From Facklamia languida CCUG 37842 (GTDB lineage Bacteria > Bacillota > Bacilli > Lactobacillales > Aerococcaceae): 64,000 bases of DNA. Position 1 is the first letter of the stretch. Every line of letters starts with the position of its first letter. The notes beneath the pieces were generated by a model that ran no database searches, was not told the DNA's origin, and was given only the letters and a program-made list of their open reading frames with translations. Position numbers and translations under genes: made by a program. Below are positions 1 through 9,222 of this stretch, one piece after another. Where the stretch lies: the NCBI RefSeq assembly GCF_000245795.1, contig NZ_JH601133.1:1384994-1448993 (forward strand), in the 5' to 3' direction.

Positions 1-850
1 AGCATCCTCTGAGGTATTTGGCTTCATTCTCTTCAGAAGCGAGTAATTGTTCGTTACATTCAGGATTGGCACAGTTGATATAACGTTCACAAGGTGTCCC
101 ATCGTAATAATCTTTACCGATAACAGTTGGATTCACGCGATTGATTGGCACAGAGATCCGGTCATCGAAGACATACATCTGTCCTTCCCAGAGGTCTCCT
201 TGAACTTCGGGATCCTTACCATAGGTATCGATGCCTCCGTGAAGTTGGCCCACATCTTTGAATCCTTCGCGGACCATCCAGCCAGAGAATTTCTCACACC
301 GGATGCCGCCCGTACAATAGACCACGACCCGCTTATCCATGAAGTCTTCCTTATGGTCGATCACCCATTGGGGTAATTCGCGGAAATTGCGGATGTCGGG
401 GCGAATGGCTCCCTTGAAGTGACCAAGGTCATATTCATAGTCATTCCGGGTGTCGAGGACAATCGTATCTTCATCCAGAATCGCATCATGGAATTCCTTG
501 GGTGATAGGTATTGTCCAGTTGTTTGAAGGGGATCAATATCTTCTTCTAAGTTGAGGGCGACAATTTCTTCACGGGGACGGACGAACATCTTCCGGTGAG
601 CGTAGCCATCTGCTTCATCTTCCTTGAACCAGAGATCTTCAAAGCCTGGTAGGGAATGCACATAATCTTTATATTTTTCAGTTTGGGCAAGGATCCCGGA
701 TACCGTTCCATTGATCCCTTCTTTTCCAACTAAGACCCGACCTTTAAGGCCAATGCTCTTGCAGAATTCAAGGTGGTCCTTAGCAAACTGATCAGGGTCT
801 TCAATAGCTTGGTACTTGTAATAGAGTAATACACGATAATCTTTTGACAT
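1..850 (-). CDS. trhO: tRNA uridine-34 hydroxylase TrhO (rhodanese family), partial
   Basis: The minus-strand frame starts at the ATG ending at 850, behind an AAGGAGG site at 861-867, and runs off the left edge, so only about 283 N-terminal residues are visible. The family hydroxylates U34 of certain tRNAs using oxygen. The N-terminal acylphosphatase-like part (about residues 1-95) is followed by a rhodanese domain whose active loop reads CTGGIRCEK, with the likely catalytic Cys at residue 179. The family is about 310-350 residues long, so only the Cys-rich tail is missing. Family call is from motif and length; the substrate is inferred from the family. Confidence 0.93.
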   Translation of the reverse strand, partial: MSKDYRVLLYYKYQAIEDPDQFAKDHLEFCKSIGLKGRVLVGKEGINGTVSGILAQTEKYKDYVHSLPGFEDLWFKEDEADGYAHRKMFVRPREEIVALNLEEDIDPLQTTGQYLSPKEFHDAILDEDTIVLDTRNDYEYDLGHFKGAIRPDIRNFRELPQWVIDHKEDFMDKRVVVYCTGGIRCEKFSGWMVREGFKDVGQLHGGIDTYGKDPEVQGDLWEGQMYVFDDRISVPINRVNPTVIGKDYYDGTPCERYINCANPECNEQLLASEENEAKYLRGC

Positions 851-902
851 GATAAAAAAACCTCCTTGTAGTTGCATGCTACAATTATTCTCATGGTAAT
901 AT

Positions 903-931
903 ATTATACGCAAAATGATAGCAAGACTCAA
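903..931 (-). promoter_or_regulatory. Promoter of trhO
   Basis: Read on the minus strand, TTGAGT (926-931) is followed after exactly 17 bases by TATAAT (903-908), a good sigma-A type promoter about 50 bases upstream of the trhO start. Seen in sequence only. Confidence 0.6.
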
Positions 932-1055
932 TCTTTCGAATTTAAATAATCCCATCCGTAACCAAACAGTAATATGATGGAGGGCTTTGAGATGAAGTGA
1001 AAAGATGAAATCGTTATAATAAATAAGAAGAGGAAATTAGAAAAGAGGGAAAATG

Positions 1056-1973
1056 ATGGAGCAAGTCTTATTAATCGCCAATCCTGGTTCCGGCAAGGGG
1101 CTAGCAGAAGAATACGCTCAAGAATTGCAGGAAGTCCTTGAACAAGCACATCAGATTCAGGTCGTCCTGAAGTTAACCAAGAAGATGGAAGACGCAACCG
1201 AGTGGGCTCGATCAGCCTGTGATGAAGGGTTTGATACGGTCATCTGTCTAGGTGGCGATGGAACGGTAAACCAGGTCATTACAGGCTTGATGCAGGTCGA
1301 CCCAGATAAACGACCTCATTTCTCTTTTGTTCCCTTAGGGACGGTGAATGACCTGGCCCGCAGTGCGGGCTTTGACCTGGACCAGGAGAATCTGATCCAG
1401 CAATTTAGTCAGCTCAGCCCGGTCGCTCTCGATATTGGCCAAGCCAATGACCAGTATTTTATGAATGTCTTAGCCATTGGGCCTATCCCATCAGCGGTTC
1501 TACAGACGGAATCAGAGGTCAAGAATAAGATTGGTAAATTGGCTTATCTCATCGATGGGATTAAGGCTATCTTTGAAGGGGAAGACTACCAACTGACCGT
1601 TCGTGACCAAGACCAAAGATCCTATTCCATAACCACTAAGCTATTAATGGTTTGTTTAACCTCCAGTGTCGGGGGGATGGGTCAATTCTTCCCAGAATCA
1701 GACCTGGGGGATGGAATGTGCCGGCTCTATGCCTTGAAGGATTCGATGGCGGTCTCAAGCTTCCAGACCCTGATACAAGAAAGTGGCTTGCCCGCTGAGG
1801 AGTTGGATAACGACCATCTTCTATCCCTGCAGGGGTCTCATTTTGGAATTGTCGCGGCCCAAGAGGAGACAGAGGCAATTGATTGTAACATTGATGGGGA
1901 CCAGGGACCGGCTTTACCCCTAACGATTCAAGTCCACCAAGGGGCGATTCAACTGCTGGTTCCTAAAGGCTAA
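1056..1973 (+). CDS. DgkB/YegS-family lipid kinase
   Basis: This is a 305-residue soluble lipid kinase of the diacylglycerol kinase catalytic family. The N-terminal NPGSGKG and GGDGTVN (residues 66-72) motifs form the nucleotide-binding site, and PLGTVNDLARS follows near residue 97. Members phosphorylate diacylglycerol or related lipids so that they re-enter phospholipid or lipoteichoic acid turnover; the true substrate cannot be read from the sequence. Two ATG codons lie in tandem at 1053 and 1056. The second is better spaced from AGAGGGA at 1044-1050. The gene stands alone, with its own upstream TATAAT at 1015-1020. Confidence 0.85.
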   Translation: MEQVLLIANPGSGKGLAEEYAQELQEVLEQAHQIQVVLKLTKKMEDATEWARSACDEGFDTVICLGGDGTVNQVITGLMQVDPDKRPHFSFVPLGTVNDLARSAGFDLDQENLIQQFSQLSPVALDIGQANDQYFMNVLAIGPIPSAVLQTESEVKNKIGKLAYLIDGIKAIFEGEDYQLTVRDQDQRSYSITTKLLMVCLTSSVGGMGQFFPESDLGDGMCRLYALKDSMAVSSFQTLIQESGLPAEELDNDHLLSLQGSHFGIVAAQEETEAIDCNIDGDQGPALPLTIQVHQGAIQLLVPKG

Positions 1974-2056
1974 GCATATTCAGCTCATCTGGTCACAAAG
2001 TATGGTATAATGAGTTTACATAGTAATGGTCATATATAACAGAAAAGAGGGATACT

Positions 2057-2476
2057 GTGTCTAAGAGACTTTCGCAGGAACAAAGAGCTCTGATTGAGAA
2101 GGAATTGAGACGTGGAACAAGCAAGTCCCGTATCTCTTCATTATTGGATGTTGATTATGAAGCTGGACTCAAGATGATCGATAAGGTCAAGGCAGATATC
2201 CGACCTGAAATTGGGGATAAGATCCGCTTTAAGTTTAGAGAGAGTGATATGGCGGGCATTATTACGAAATTACTATCCAATAGTGCAGTCGTTGATATCT
2301 ACTGGCAAGAATCTGACATGACCATGCAAGATATTATTGAAGATAAGACCATCGTGAACTTTAAGGATATTATCGACTTTATTGTCCTTCCTCCCCAAGA
2401 AGAAGATGAGACGATTGTTCTGGACCCCCAACCCACTATTCACCTAAATGAATCCGATTCGGATTCAGAAGGTTAG
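2057..2476 (+). CDS. DUF2187-like small protein
   Basis: This 139-residue protein starts at GTG 2057 behind AAGAGGGA, with an extended -10 (TGGTATAAT, ending at 2011) upstream. Residues 1-45 look like a short helical, possibly helix-turn-helix, segment. The middle (about 50-105) has the pattern of the DUF2187/YkvS family: GDKIRFKF, AGIITKLL, and KTIVNFKDI. The C-terminal tail is acidic, with DSDSEG at the end. Function is unknown. The family match is from memory of the motif pattern. Confidence 0.55.
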   Translation: MSKRLSQEQRALIEKELRRGTSKSRISSLLDVDYEAGLKMIDKVKADIRPEIGDKIRFKFRESDMAGIITKLLSNSAVVDIYWQESDMTMQDIIEDKTIVNFKDIIDFIVLPPQEEDETIVLDPQPTIHLNESDSDSEG

Positions 2477-2522
2477 TTATGTGGCAGCGGAGCTAATGAA
2501 CCCAATCGACTTTCTACAAGCA

Positions 2523-2550
2523 AAAAGCGGCCCTTTAGAGGGTCGCTTTT
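2523..2550. terminator. Bidirectional terminator between convergent genes
   Basis: AAAAGCGGCCCT and AGGGTCGCTTTT form a stem with a 4-base loop and one G-T pair. The A-run on one side and T-run on the other let it serve both the DUF2187-like gene and the convergent TPR gene. Confidence 0.75.
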
Positions 2551-2570
2551 GCTTCGGAGTACAGGAAGAA

Positions 2571-3557
2571 TTAGGAAGACGGGGTCCAGGTATCCTGTAA
2601 GAGAAGGTTCACTTCACGAAAGGCCTGGTCCAGATAGTGAGTGGTGGTGTTCGGTACGGAGTCTACTATTGTGTCTTCTAAGTCATAGTATGACAGGAAG
2701 AGCTGAACCCAGAGGTTAGGATCAGGGATGGCCTGGTCAATAAAAGGGAAGTAAACCATTATCAATAGGTTTAAATGGTTGATCAGTTCCTGGCTTAAGT
2801 TAGGATTATTGACCTGGCTATAGTCTTCGACTTGTTTGAGGATGGTTTGGTAGGTCGGATCCTTCTTATAGACGACTAAATCCTCTAAGTGGATGGGGTA
2901 ATCTTTTTGAAACCAGTTCAGGACAACCTCCCGTTGGATTCCTTGATGGATACAATAGTGGAGGATATCTCCTTTAACAAAGTGTATTACATCCTCACGC
3001 TTGAGGACTTGGAAGAGGAGGGCTTGCACCTGATCTGCCTTGAGCCGGTAAAGGGTCTTCATCTGTTCAAGAAAGTTTAAGGGTCCTGCCTTGAGAAATT
3101 GGTCAATCAAATGATGCCGGTCTTGATCAGTTGTCGCTTGTTGGACCTGGTCCTGGACTTTCTTTAAGTGCAGCATCTCTTGGATCAGCCTATCAATTGG
3201 TTGGGGGTCCCAGCCTACGGTTAGGAAATGATCCTTGATCTGATAGAGTTCAATAAGGGCGGGTTGGCTTTCGTAGAGGTAGGTGAGGGAATGGGCATAA
3301 AGAAGGATGTGGTTGATGTCGAGTTGGTCCAGGGGAACTTGGCTGAGTTTACGAGCCCATAACCGGTCCAAAGTATCTGTCTGGGCTGTCATCAGGTAGA
3401 GCTCAACCAACTCGCGTAAAACCAGAAATTCTTCTTCTAGGGCATAAGACTTCTCATAGTAGTCAATGGCCTGCAAATAGTCACCATGGCCCCGTGCGTT
3501 CTGTCCCTTACGGTAGAAGTTCTGGGCATTATTTGGTAGATTAAAGATATCAGACAT
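2571..3557 (-). CDS. TPR-repeat protein of unknown function
   Basis: A 328-residue predicted cytoplasmic protein with an ATG ending at 3557 behind AAGGAGAAG. Residues 10-50 form a clear tetratricopeptide repeat (ARGHGDYLQAIDYYEKSYAL), followed by further helical pairs that look like degenerate repeats. There is no signal peptide, membrane segment or catalytic motif. TPR proteins usually serve as protein-binding scaffolds. The gene is convergent with the upstream small gene and divergent from the RNase H-like gene. I cannot name a function. Confidence 0.6.
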   Translation of the reverse strand: MSDIFNLPNNAQNFYRKGQNARGHGDYLQAIDYYEKSYALEEEFLVLRELVELYLMTAQTDTLDRLWARKLSQVPLDQLDINHILLYAHSLTYLYESQPALIELYQIKDHFLTVGWDPQPIDRLIQEMLHLKKVQDQVQQATTDQDRHHLIDQFLKAGPLNFLEQMKTLYRLKADQVQALLFQVLKREDVIHFVKGDILHYCIHQGIQREVVLNWFQKDYPIHLEDLVVYKKDPTYQTILKQVEDYSQVNNPNLSQELINHLNLLIMVYFPFIDQAIPDPNLWVQLFLSYYDLEDTIVDSVPNTTTHYLDQAFREVNLLLQDTWTPSS

Positions 3558-3593
3558 TTTCTTCTCCTTGTCATCTTAAAGAGGTGGGTATCG

Positions 3594-4055
3594 GTGTTAG
3601 TAATTCATATTGATGCTTCTTACGATCCAAAGACGAAAGAAGCAGGCTTGGCTTTTCATATTCAAGCAGGGGCTGAATCGATCAGTCGCAAGTATTATCT
3701 GGCGCAGATTGCGGATAACCATGTTGCGGAATTTCAGACCCTGATTCTCTTGTTGGATTATCTCAAAGAGATCCAGACAGACCCCAATCAATTGATTCAG
3801 ATCAAATCAGACTCTAAGATTCTGGTGGCTTCGATTGCCAAGCGCTATGTTAAATCGCCCCAATATCAACCGTATTTTAACATAATTTTACAGGAGATGA
3901 CGGCCTATCCTCTATTATTTGTGGATTGGGTAGCTGAAAAGTTCAATCGCGGTGCAGACCAATTGGCGAAGCAAGCCTTGAGACAGCAGGGCAAGGTCAT
4001 CCAATTAAATGAAGAAACCTTGCTTCATAAATGGAAAAAACCAATCCAGCACTAA
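3594..4055 (+). CDS. RNase HI-like ribonuclease
   Basis: A 153-residue protein starting at GTG 3594 behind AAAGAGGTGG. It has the four acidic residues of the RNase H fold in order: D7 (HIDASYD), E46 (HVAEFQTL), D73 (IKSDSKI) and D122 (RGADQLAKQA). This supports cleavage of RNA in RNA-DNA hybrids, in the YpdQ/RnhA-like branch common in Firmicutes; lack of a basic protrusion and the short length fit that branch. The last codons lie within the terminator stem (see 4035-4080). Confidence 0.8.
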   Translation: MLVIHIDASYDPKTKEAGLAFHIQAGAESISRKYYLAQIADNHVAEFQTLILLLDYLKEIQTDPNQLIQIKSDSKILVASIAKRYVKSPQYQPYFNIILQEMTAYPLLFVDWVAEKFNRGADQLAKQALRQQGKVIQLNEETLLHKWKKPIQH

Positions 4056-4080
4056 CTTTATGAGTCGCGGATTGGTTTTT
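4035..4080 (+). terminator. Terminator overlapping the end of the RNase H-like gene
   Basis: AAAAAACCAATCC (4035-4047) pairs with GGATTGGTTTTT (4069-4080). The stop codon at 4053-4055 is in the 21-base loop, so the left arm is coding sequence. The mirrored A and T runs make it usable from both strands. Confidence 0.7.
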
Positions 4081-4110
4081 ATTTTGAGGATTGATATGGG
4101 GTCTAATTTC

Positions 4111-5235
4111 TTATTTTTTGGCCCAGAATTGATAATAATCCACCTTTAAGGCTCCGTTGTATAACTTGCGTTTTTTGGTAGCTTTCTCGCCGTAATAACT
4201 TTCAAAGGCCTCATCTGAAGTTAAGATATATTTAGACCAGGTCGGCATCTTGCGGTAAATATCACCCATCTGCTTGTAGAGTTTATGCACCTTTTCTTCA
4301 TCCAGCAGCCGGTCACCATAGGGGGGATTGGCGATTAGGATTCCATATTCTTGATCAGGTACATAATCCGCGACCTGCATTTGCTTGAAGCGAATCGAAG
4401 AAGCGACCCCGGCTTTCTGGGCGTTCTCGCGAGCGATTTCAATCATGCGGCCATCAATATCACTGCCGTAGAGGTCTAAGTCAACTTCCCAATCAATCTG
4501 GTCACGGGCTGCCTGCCGTTCAATCTGCCAGACTTCAGGGTGGAAGTAGTCCCATTGCTCACTCGCAAAGGATCGATTGAGGCCGGGGGCAATCTTATGC
4601 CCCATCAGGGCCGCTTCAATGAGAATGGTACCGGATCCACAGGTCGGGTCATATAAGGGACGGTCGGGATGCCAGGTCGTCAGCATCACCAGGGCAGCGG
4701 CGAGGTTTTCCTTGAGGGGGGCACCGCCTTTTTCGCTCCGGTAGCCGCGCTTAAATAAACTGCTTCCACTGGTATCGAGGGTAATCATAGCTTGGTCCTT
4801 ATTGAGTATGATCTCTAAAGGATAATAAGCCCCTGTTTCGGGTAAGGCTTGTTTGCGGGCATAGTAGGTCATTAATTTCTTGGCAATCGCTTTTTTGACA
4901 ATCCGCTGGCAGTTGGGGACGGAATGCAATTTTGACTTTTGTGACCGACCTGCCACTGGAAATTCAGCATCGAGCGGGAGATAGTCCTCCCAGTTGATGG
5001 CATAGGTCTGGTCGAAGAGGTCCTCAAAAGTTGTGGCCTTGAACTCCTTGACCACGATCTTGATGCGGTCTGCGGTCCTTAACCAGAGGTTGGTCCGGGC
5101 AATATCTTGAGCATTCCCCTTGAAACGTACCCGGCCATTTTCGGTCTGAGTTTGATAACCGAGCGCTTTGAGTTCTTGGTTAACCAGTGATTCCACGCCA
5201 GCTGCAGCGGTTGCGATCAGATCATATTGTTTCAT
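4111..5235 (-). CDS. THUMP-domain 23S rRNA methyltransferase (RlmL/YpsC type)
   Basis: A 374-residue SAM-dependent RNA methyltransferase. An N-terminal ferredoxin-like/THUMP region (about 1-160) precedes a Rossmann methyltransferase with DPTCGSGT and the catalytic ANPPYG motif of N2-guanine or N6-adenine methyltransferases. The family, called YpsC or RlmL-like in Firmicutes, modifies 23S rRNA. A longer frame begins at 5256, but the ATG at 5235 has GAAAGGAAAG directly upstream and gives the usual N-terminus MKQYDLIATA. The gene lies downstream of rnpB on the same strand. Confidence 0.88.
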   Translation of the reverse strand: MKQYDLIATAAAGVESLVNQELKALGYQTQTENGRVRFKGNAQDIARTNLWLRTADRIKIVVKEFKATTFEDLFDQTYAINWEDYLPLDAEFPVAGRSQKSKLHSVPNCQRIVKKAIAKKLMTYYARKQALPETGAYYPLEIILNKDQAMITLDTSGSSLFKRGYRSEKGGAPLKENLAAALVMLTTWHPDRPLYDPTCGSGTILIEAALMGHKIAPGLNRSFASEQWDYFHPEVWQIERQAARDQIDWEVDLDLYGSDIDGRMIEIARENAQKAGVASSIRFKQMQVADYVPDQEYGILIANPPYGDRLLDEEKVHKLYKQMGDIYRKMPTWSKYILTSDEAFESYYGEKATKKRKLYNGALKVDYYQFWAKK

Positions 5236-5265
5236 AGCTTTCCTTTCTGGGTTCAATGTTTAGAT

Positions 5266-5305
5266 GAAAAAAGTCCATTTTCCAGCAAAAAGCTCGAGAA
5301 TGGAC
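5266..5305 (-). terminator. Terminator of rnpB
   Basis: On the minus strand, GTCCATTCTCGAGC begins a stem closed by AATGGAC and followed by six T. It lies about 35 bases beyond the 3' end of the RNase P RNA. Confidence 0.7.
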
Positions 5306-5339
5306 GGATTAACGGGACAATTACGTCAAATACCTATCA

Positions 5340-5731
5340 GCAGTAAATTTCGATAAGCCATGTTCTGTCACCGATGGCAGGATAGGTGCCAGCCATCGAT
5401 GGGGTAATCATCTATCTACAAGATTTCTTGTCTCTTCTTCAGTTAGCCGGCTACAGGGTAGCCGTTCCTTTCAAAGAGTGCCCCTACCAAATTTGGGTTG
5501 CTCGCTCGAGGGGTTTACCGCGTTTCACCTCTGCGTTTCCACAAAGTATCGTCACTGTGGCACGTTATCGAATACTCTTTCCTAGGAGACCCTTAGAAAT
5601 TTCTTCGGCCGTTAGTCATAAGACTACCTTAGCTTATTGTTTCGCTAAGCACGAACACTACAAGCATTTCAGCTTGTGCGAGCATGGACTTTCCTCAGCC
5701 AATTAAGACCGCGATTACCTAAAATTTACTA
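5340..5731 (-). ncRNA. rnpB: RNase P RNA, type B
   Basis: The catalytic RNA of RNase P, which trims the 5' ends of pre-tRNAs. On the minus strand it shows the conserved GAGGAAAGTCCATGCTCGC block near the 5' end, the central GTGCCACAGTGACGA and GGTAAACCCCTCGAGCGAG blocks, and the 3' ACAGAACATGGCTTA block. The last base-pairs across the molecule with the first. Outer helix P1 is seen as AGTAAATTT against AAATTTACT, which sets the ends. Layout matches the Bacillus-type (type B) RNA. The short open frames in this stretch are not genes. Confidence 0.97.
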
Positions 5732-5754
5732 TGCGCTATCAATCATGGAGTGCT

Positions 5755-6096
5755 TTAATTTTGGTCATTCGAAGCATTCGGGTTAGAAATACGGGCACCA
5801 AACACATGCTTTTCTAAATTTGACAAGCGCTTGAGAATGTCAAAGTTAGTTACGCCAGAGCCTGGAGTAGCAGGGGCATTCTTCTTCGCTAGTGTCAGCT
5901 GCTTGGTTAATTCGTCGATCTTAGAGATCAAACGCTCGTTTTCCGTTTTTAGGAAGACGACATCCTTTTGATAGGAGTCATAATCCCGAATGATACTATC
6001 TAAGTATTCATCCACTTCTGCTGCGTTATAGCCACGCATCGAGCGGGAAAATTCTTTTTGCAATATATCCTTTGCGGTTAAATTCTTCTCTGCCAT
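5755..6096 (-). CDS. gpsB: Cell division protein GpsB
   Basis: A 113-residue DivIVA-family coiled-coil protein. The N-terminal membrane- and partner-binding part reads LTAKDILQKEFSRSMRGYNAAEVDEYLD, shown here in two parts: LTAKDILQKEFSRSMRG and YNAAEVDEYLD. A coiled coil follows to about residue 68, then a linker and a short C-terminal helix (NFDILKRLSNLEKHVFG) typical of GpsB rather than full-length DivIVA. GpsB coordinates penicillin-binding proteins at the septum. The ATG at 6096 follows GAGGTG; a GTG three codons upstream overlaps that site and is unlikely. rnpB follows on the same strand. Confidence 0.93.
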   Translation of the reverse strand: MAEKNLTAKDILQKEFSRSMRGYNAAEVDEYLDSIIRDYDSYQKDVVFLKTENERLISKIDELTKQLTLAKKNAPATPGSGVTNFDILKRLSNLEKHVFGARISNPNASNDQN

Positions 6097-6155
6097 GAAG
6101 TTCACCTCATTCGCTATCCATTCGTTCCAACAATAAATTTAAAAACACAAAAAAC

Positions 6156-6184
6156 ATTGTAACGTTTTTCTGGTTTTATTTCAA
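6156..6184 (-). promoter_or_regulatory. Promoter of gpsB
   Basis: On the minus strand TTGAAA (6179-6184) is separated by 17 bases from TACAAT (6156-6161), about 60 bases upstream of the gpsB start. Sequence evidence only. Confidence 0.55.
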
Positions 6185-6327
6185 AGGAATTTTATTTTGG
6201 AAAGAATTCTACCTATTATTATGACACGGACCAGACAAAATAGCTAGTCTAATTCCATGAATTTCCTTCCTAATCGTTGCAATCAAGTCCAGGCTCATTC
6301 ATAATATGAGGAAAGTGAGGTGAAGGA

Positions 6328-6843
6328 ATGGCAGCTAAGAATTTGTACCAGCTTTGTTGTGCTTTTATGGCAGACTATTACTTTCCCTGTCAGTGGCAGG
6401 TGGTCTATCCTGAAGAGGAAGAACAGGTGGTCATCAACTTACAGCTTGACCTGGCCAACCCAGACAGAGTCAGGCTTGTTGGCCCGTCTGACCAACGGAT
6501 CGACCAGGAGAAGGTGACCTATCAGTTAAAAGCCCTCCTCACTGCTCAATCCTTTGTGGACCATGCTAGCCAATACCTGTTCTGTTATCACTTCGATGAG
6601 CGTCAAGGGGTGCCAGTAGGAGACTTGGCTGCTCTTTTCAAGCAGCTGCGCCACTTAGTTACCAGTCTTCAAGCGGACTGGCGGTGCTTTATTGAAGATT
6701 CGCAAGCGCGTCAATTTGGGGTCGAATGGTCTTGGCAAGACTTTGACCAACAAGTAGAGACCTTGAAAGATCAGGGCCGGTATAGTCGAGAACGTGTCCA
6801 TCTCGCCTCCGCTAATTATCGTAAATTAAGAAAGAAGAGGTGA
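6328..6843 (+). CDS. Hypothetical protein, possibly DUF3013 family
   Basis: A 171-residue protein starting at ATG 6328 behind GTGAGGTGAAGG. It ends 4 bases before prmA, so the two are very likely cotranscribed. The N-terminus has no signal peptide. An acidic first half (YPEEEEQVV) and a basic C-terminal tail (NYRKLRKKR) are visible. In streptococci and relatives the gene before prmA often encodes a DUF3013 protein; length, position and the WSWQDFDQQVE segment would fit, but I cannot confirm the family. No function is known. Confidence 0.5.
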   Translation: MAAKNLYQLCCAFMADYYFPCQWQVVYPEEEEQVVINLQLDLANPDRVRLVGPSDQRIDQEKVTYQLKALLTAQSFVDHASQYLFCYHFDERQGVPVGDLAALFKQLRHLVTSLQADWRCFIEDSQARQFGVEWSWQDFDQQVETLKDQGRYSRERVHLASANYRKLRKKR

Positions 6844-6847
6844 ATCC

Positions 6848-7783
6848 ATGCAAGACCTATTTCAAGTGACCGTCTCCTTCGAGTCGAAGGAGGTCGATCT
6901 GATTGATTATATTTCCTATTTACTCATTGAATATGGGGCGAGCGGCACCCAGGTTAAATATGCAGCTGGCTATTTAGAGAACCATCCGAACTTGTTCGGT
7001 GAGATTCCTGAAAGTCTGCCACAAGCTGTCTTAGACCATCCGACCCAAGTGCTTGCTTATTTTGAAGACTCCGTTTCTCTGGAAGACCTGGGCCAGCATC
7101 TACAAGATCAGTTGCCGATCCCTTTTGAGATTGAAGGGGGAATGATTCACCAGGAGAATTGGCAAGACAATTGGTTAAAATATTATCATGTCCAGGAAAT
7201 TTCCCGGTTTATCAAGATTGTCCCCGTCTGGGAATCCTATCAGCCGCAATTTGCGGATGAGAAGTTGGTCTATTTGGACCCTGGTGTAGCGTTTGGTACA
7301 GGAGACCATCCGACCACTCAATTAGGGGGGCAGGCCTTGGAGCTGGTCCTAAGAGGGGGCGAGACGGTCTATGATGTCGGAACCGGATCTGGAGTCCTAA
7401 GCTTTATCGCGGGACACTTAGGTGCCACCAAGGTCAAGGGGATGGACTTGGACCCTCAAGCCGTTGATGCGGCTAAGAAGAATTTAACTCACCAGCAATT
7501 TGGCGAGACCTCTCCTGATTTTGAGTTTTTTGTCAATGATCGGCTCCAAGGCATTGAAGAAGAGGCTCAGGTGATTGTCGCCAATATCCTGCCCCATATC
7601 TTAGTCGGAATGTTTGAGGACGCCTATCGCCTATTACCCCCATCCGGCTACTTAATCTTAGGTGGTATTATGGAGGATAAGTTAGAGGGCGTTCTCGACC
7701 ATTTAGCTCAGGAGCGGTGGGAGATCCTGCAAGTCAACTTTCTCAAGGGTTGGGTCGGTCTAATTATCCAGAAGAAGGAGTGA
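6848..7783 (+). CDS. prmA: Ribosomal protein L11 methyltransferase
   Basis: A 311-residue SAM-dependent enzyme that trimethylates amino groups of ribosomal protein L11. The N-terminal substrate-recognition domain covers about residues 1-90. The methyltransferase domain shows GTGDHPTT (150-157), the SAM-binding DVGTGSG (176-182) and ANILPHI in place of NPPY. Length is normal for the family. It is packed between the small upstream gene (4-base gap) and rsmE (3-base gap), a common prmA-rsmE operon. Confidence 0.96.
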   Translation: MQDLFQVTVSFESKEVDLIDYISYLLIEYGASGTQVKYAAGYLENHPNLFGEIPESLPQAVLDHPTQVLAYFEDSVSLEDLGQHLQDQLPIPFEIEGGMIHQENWQDNWLKYYHVQEISRFIKIVPVWESYQPQFADEKLVYLDPGVAFGTGDHPTTQLGGQALELVLRGGETVYDVGTGSGVLSFIAGHLGATKVKGMDLDPQAVDAAKKNLTHQQFGETSPDFEFFVNDRLQGIEEEAQVIVANILPHILVGMFEDAYRLLPPSGYLILGGIMEDKLEGVLDHLAQERWEILQVNFLKGWVGLIIQKKE

Positions 7784-7786
7784 GCC

Positions 7787-8545
7787 ATGCAGCAATATTT
7801 TGTTGAGTCGAACCAGACGGTGGAGATGGGAGACCATCTTGATTTGGGCCCGCAAGATTCATACCATCTCGTTAAGGTTTTAAGGGGGCAGATTGGTCAA
7901 GAAGTGATAGTGGTCCTTGGCGACCAGAAGTATTTAGCGCGTTTAGTCAAGAATAACCAGGACTGCGCTCAGGTTCAGATTGTTCAGACCCTCAAGCCTT
8001 CTTTGACCCAGACAGAACTGCCGGTCGAAGTCGTCATTGCCTGTGGCTTGTCCAAACAGGATAAGATTGAACAGATTGTTCAAAAGGCAACAGAATGTGG
8101 CATGACCGCTTTCCAACCCTTGGCCCTCAAACGCGATGTCGTCAAATGGGACCAGAAAAAGGCCCAAACTAAGCGCAGTCGCCTGGAAAAGATTGCCCAA
8201 GCTGCGGCTGAACAGAGTAAGCGACTCACCGTACCAGAAATTGCCCCGCTCAAACAGCTGTCCCAATGGGTAGCAGACCAGCCGGAGGATGCCCTGTGTC
8301 TCTATGCCTATGAAGAAAAGGCGAAGGAGGGGGACCATGCCCAATTGAAGGTGGCCATTCGTCAGCTTCAACCAGGCCAAAAGGTTCGCATCGTCTTCGG
8401 GTCAGAAGGGGGCTTTGACCCAGAGGAAGCAGCTTATCTTGAGGCGCACGGCTTTCGAGCCTGTAGTCTCGGCCCAAGAATTCTAAGGGCTGAAACAGCC
8501 CCCATCTATGCTCTGAGCGCGATCTCTTATGCCCTTGAATTATAA
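7787..8545 (+). CDS. rsmE: 16S rRNA m3U1498 methyltransferase
   Basis: A 252-residue SPOUT-class methyltransferase that methylates N3 of U1498 of 16S rRNA. The N-terminal PUA-like domain (about 1-75) includes SYHLVKVLRGQIGQ. The C-terminal SPOUT knot includes CGLSKQDKIEQIVQKATECG, GSEGGF and LGPRILRAETA, all typical of RsmE. It starts at ATG 7787 behind AAGAAGGAG and follows prmA directly. Confidence 0.96.
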   Translation: MQQYFVESNQTVEMGDHLDLGPQDSYHLVKVLRGQIGQEVIVVLGDQKYLARLVKNNQDCAQVQIVQTLKPSLTQTELPVEVVIACGLSKQDKIEQIVQKATECGMTAFQPLALKRDVVKWDQKKAQTKRSRLEKIAQAAAEQSKRLTVPEIAPLKQLSQWVADQPEDALCLYAYEEKAKEGDHAQLKVAIRQLQPGQKVRIVFGSEGGFDPEEAAYLEAHGFRACSLGPRILRAETAPIYALSAISYALEL

Positions 8546-8577
8546 AATAAATCATTTATTCGAAAGGATGTTATCTA

Positions 8578-9222
8578 ATGGAATTAAATCAGTATATTGA
8601 CCACACACTCTTGAAGGCCGATGCCAGAAAAGAAGAGATTACTCAGCTCTGCCAAGAAGCCAAAGACCACCATTTCATGTCTGTTTGTGTTCAGCCAACT
8701 TGGGTTGCTTATAGCCATGACTTGCTCAAGGATGCTTCCGTGAAGGTCTGTACTGTGATCGGCTTCCCCTTAGGGGCTAATACGCCGGAAGTAAAGGCCT
8801 TTGAGGCCAAAGAGGCGGTGAACCAGGGGGCAGAAGAGGTCGATATGGTCATCAACCTCGGTGCAGCCAAAGACGGACAATGGGATGTAGTGCAAGCGGA
8901 TATTGAAGCGGTGGTTCAAGCCGTACCAAATCACGTCATCGTCAAAGTGATCATCGAGACTTGTCTCTTAACGGATGAGGAACAAGTCAAGGCCTGTCAA
9001 GCAGCTCAAAGAGCCAAAGCGGACTTCGTTAAGACATCCACCGGCTTCTCAACGGGTGGAGCGACCGTTGAAGACGTGCAAAGAATGCGGGCAACTGTTG
9101 GCCCCGACATGGGGGTAAAGGCGTCTGGTGGCATTCGGACCAAGGAAGATGCGCTAGCCATGGTTGAAGCTGGCGCTAACCGCCTGGGAGCTTCTAAGGG
9201 GATTGAAATCGTTTCAGCCTAG
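8578..9222 (+). CDS. deoC: Deoxyribose-phosphate aldolase
   Basis: A 214-residue class I aldolase that splits 2-deoxyribose 5-phosphate into glyceraldehyde 3-phosphate and acetaldehyde in deoxynucleoside breakdown. Schiff-base lysine K152 is in FVKTSTGF, with the proton-relay residues D89 (EVDMVIN) and K181 (VKASGGI). Length is typical. It is followed by a hairpin at 9325-9365 and no other deo gene is nearby, so it may be a single-gene unit or the end of the prmA operon. Confidence 0.96.
   Translation: MELNQYIDHTLLKADARKEEITQLCQEAKDHHFMSVCVQPTWVAYSHDLLKDASVKVCTVIGFPLGANTPEVKAFEAKEAVNQGAEEVDMVINLGAAKDGQWDVVQADIEAVVQAVPNHVIVKVIIETCLLTDEEQVKACQAAQRAKADFVKTSTGFSTGGATVEDVQRMRATVGPDMGVKASGGIRTKEDALAMVEAGANRLGASKGIEIVSA

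Noticed and set aside
5386-5706. Plus-strand open frame of 106 codons
   Set aside because: It lies wholly inside the minus-strand RNase P RNA, has no ribosome binding site and no family features.
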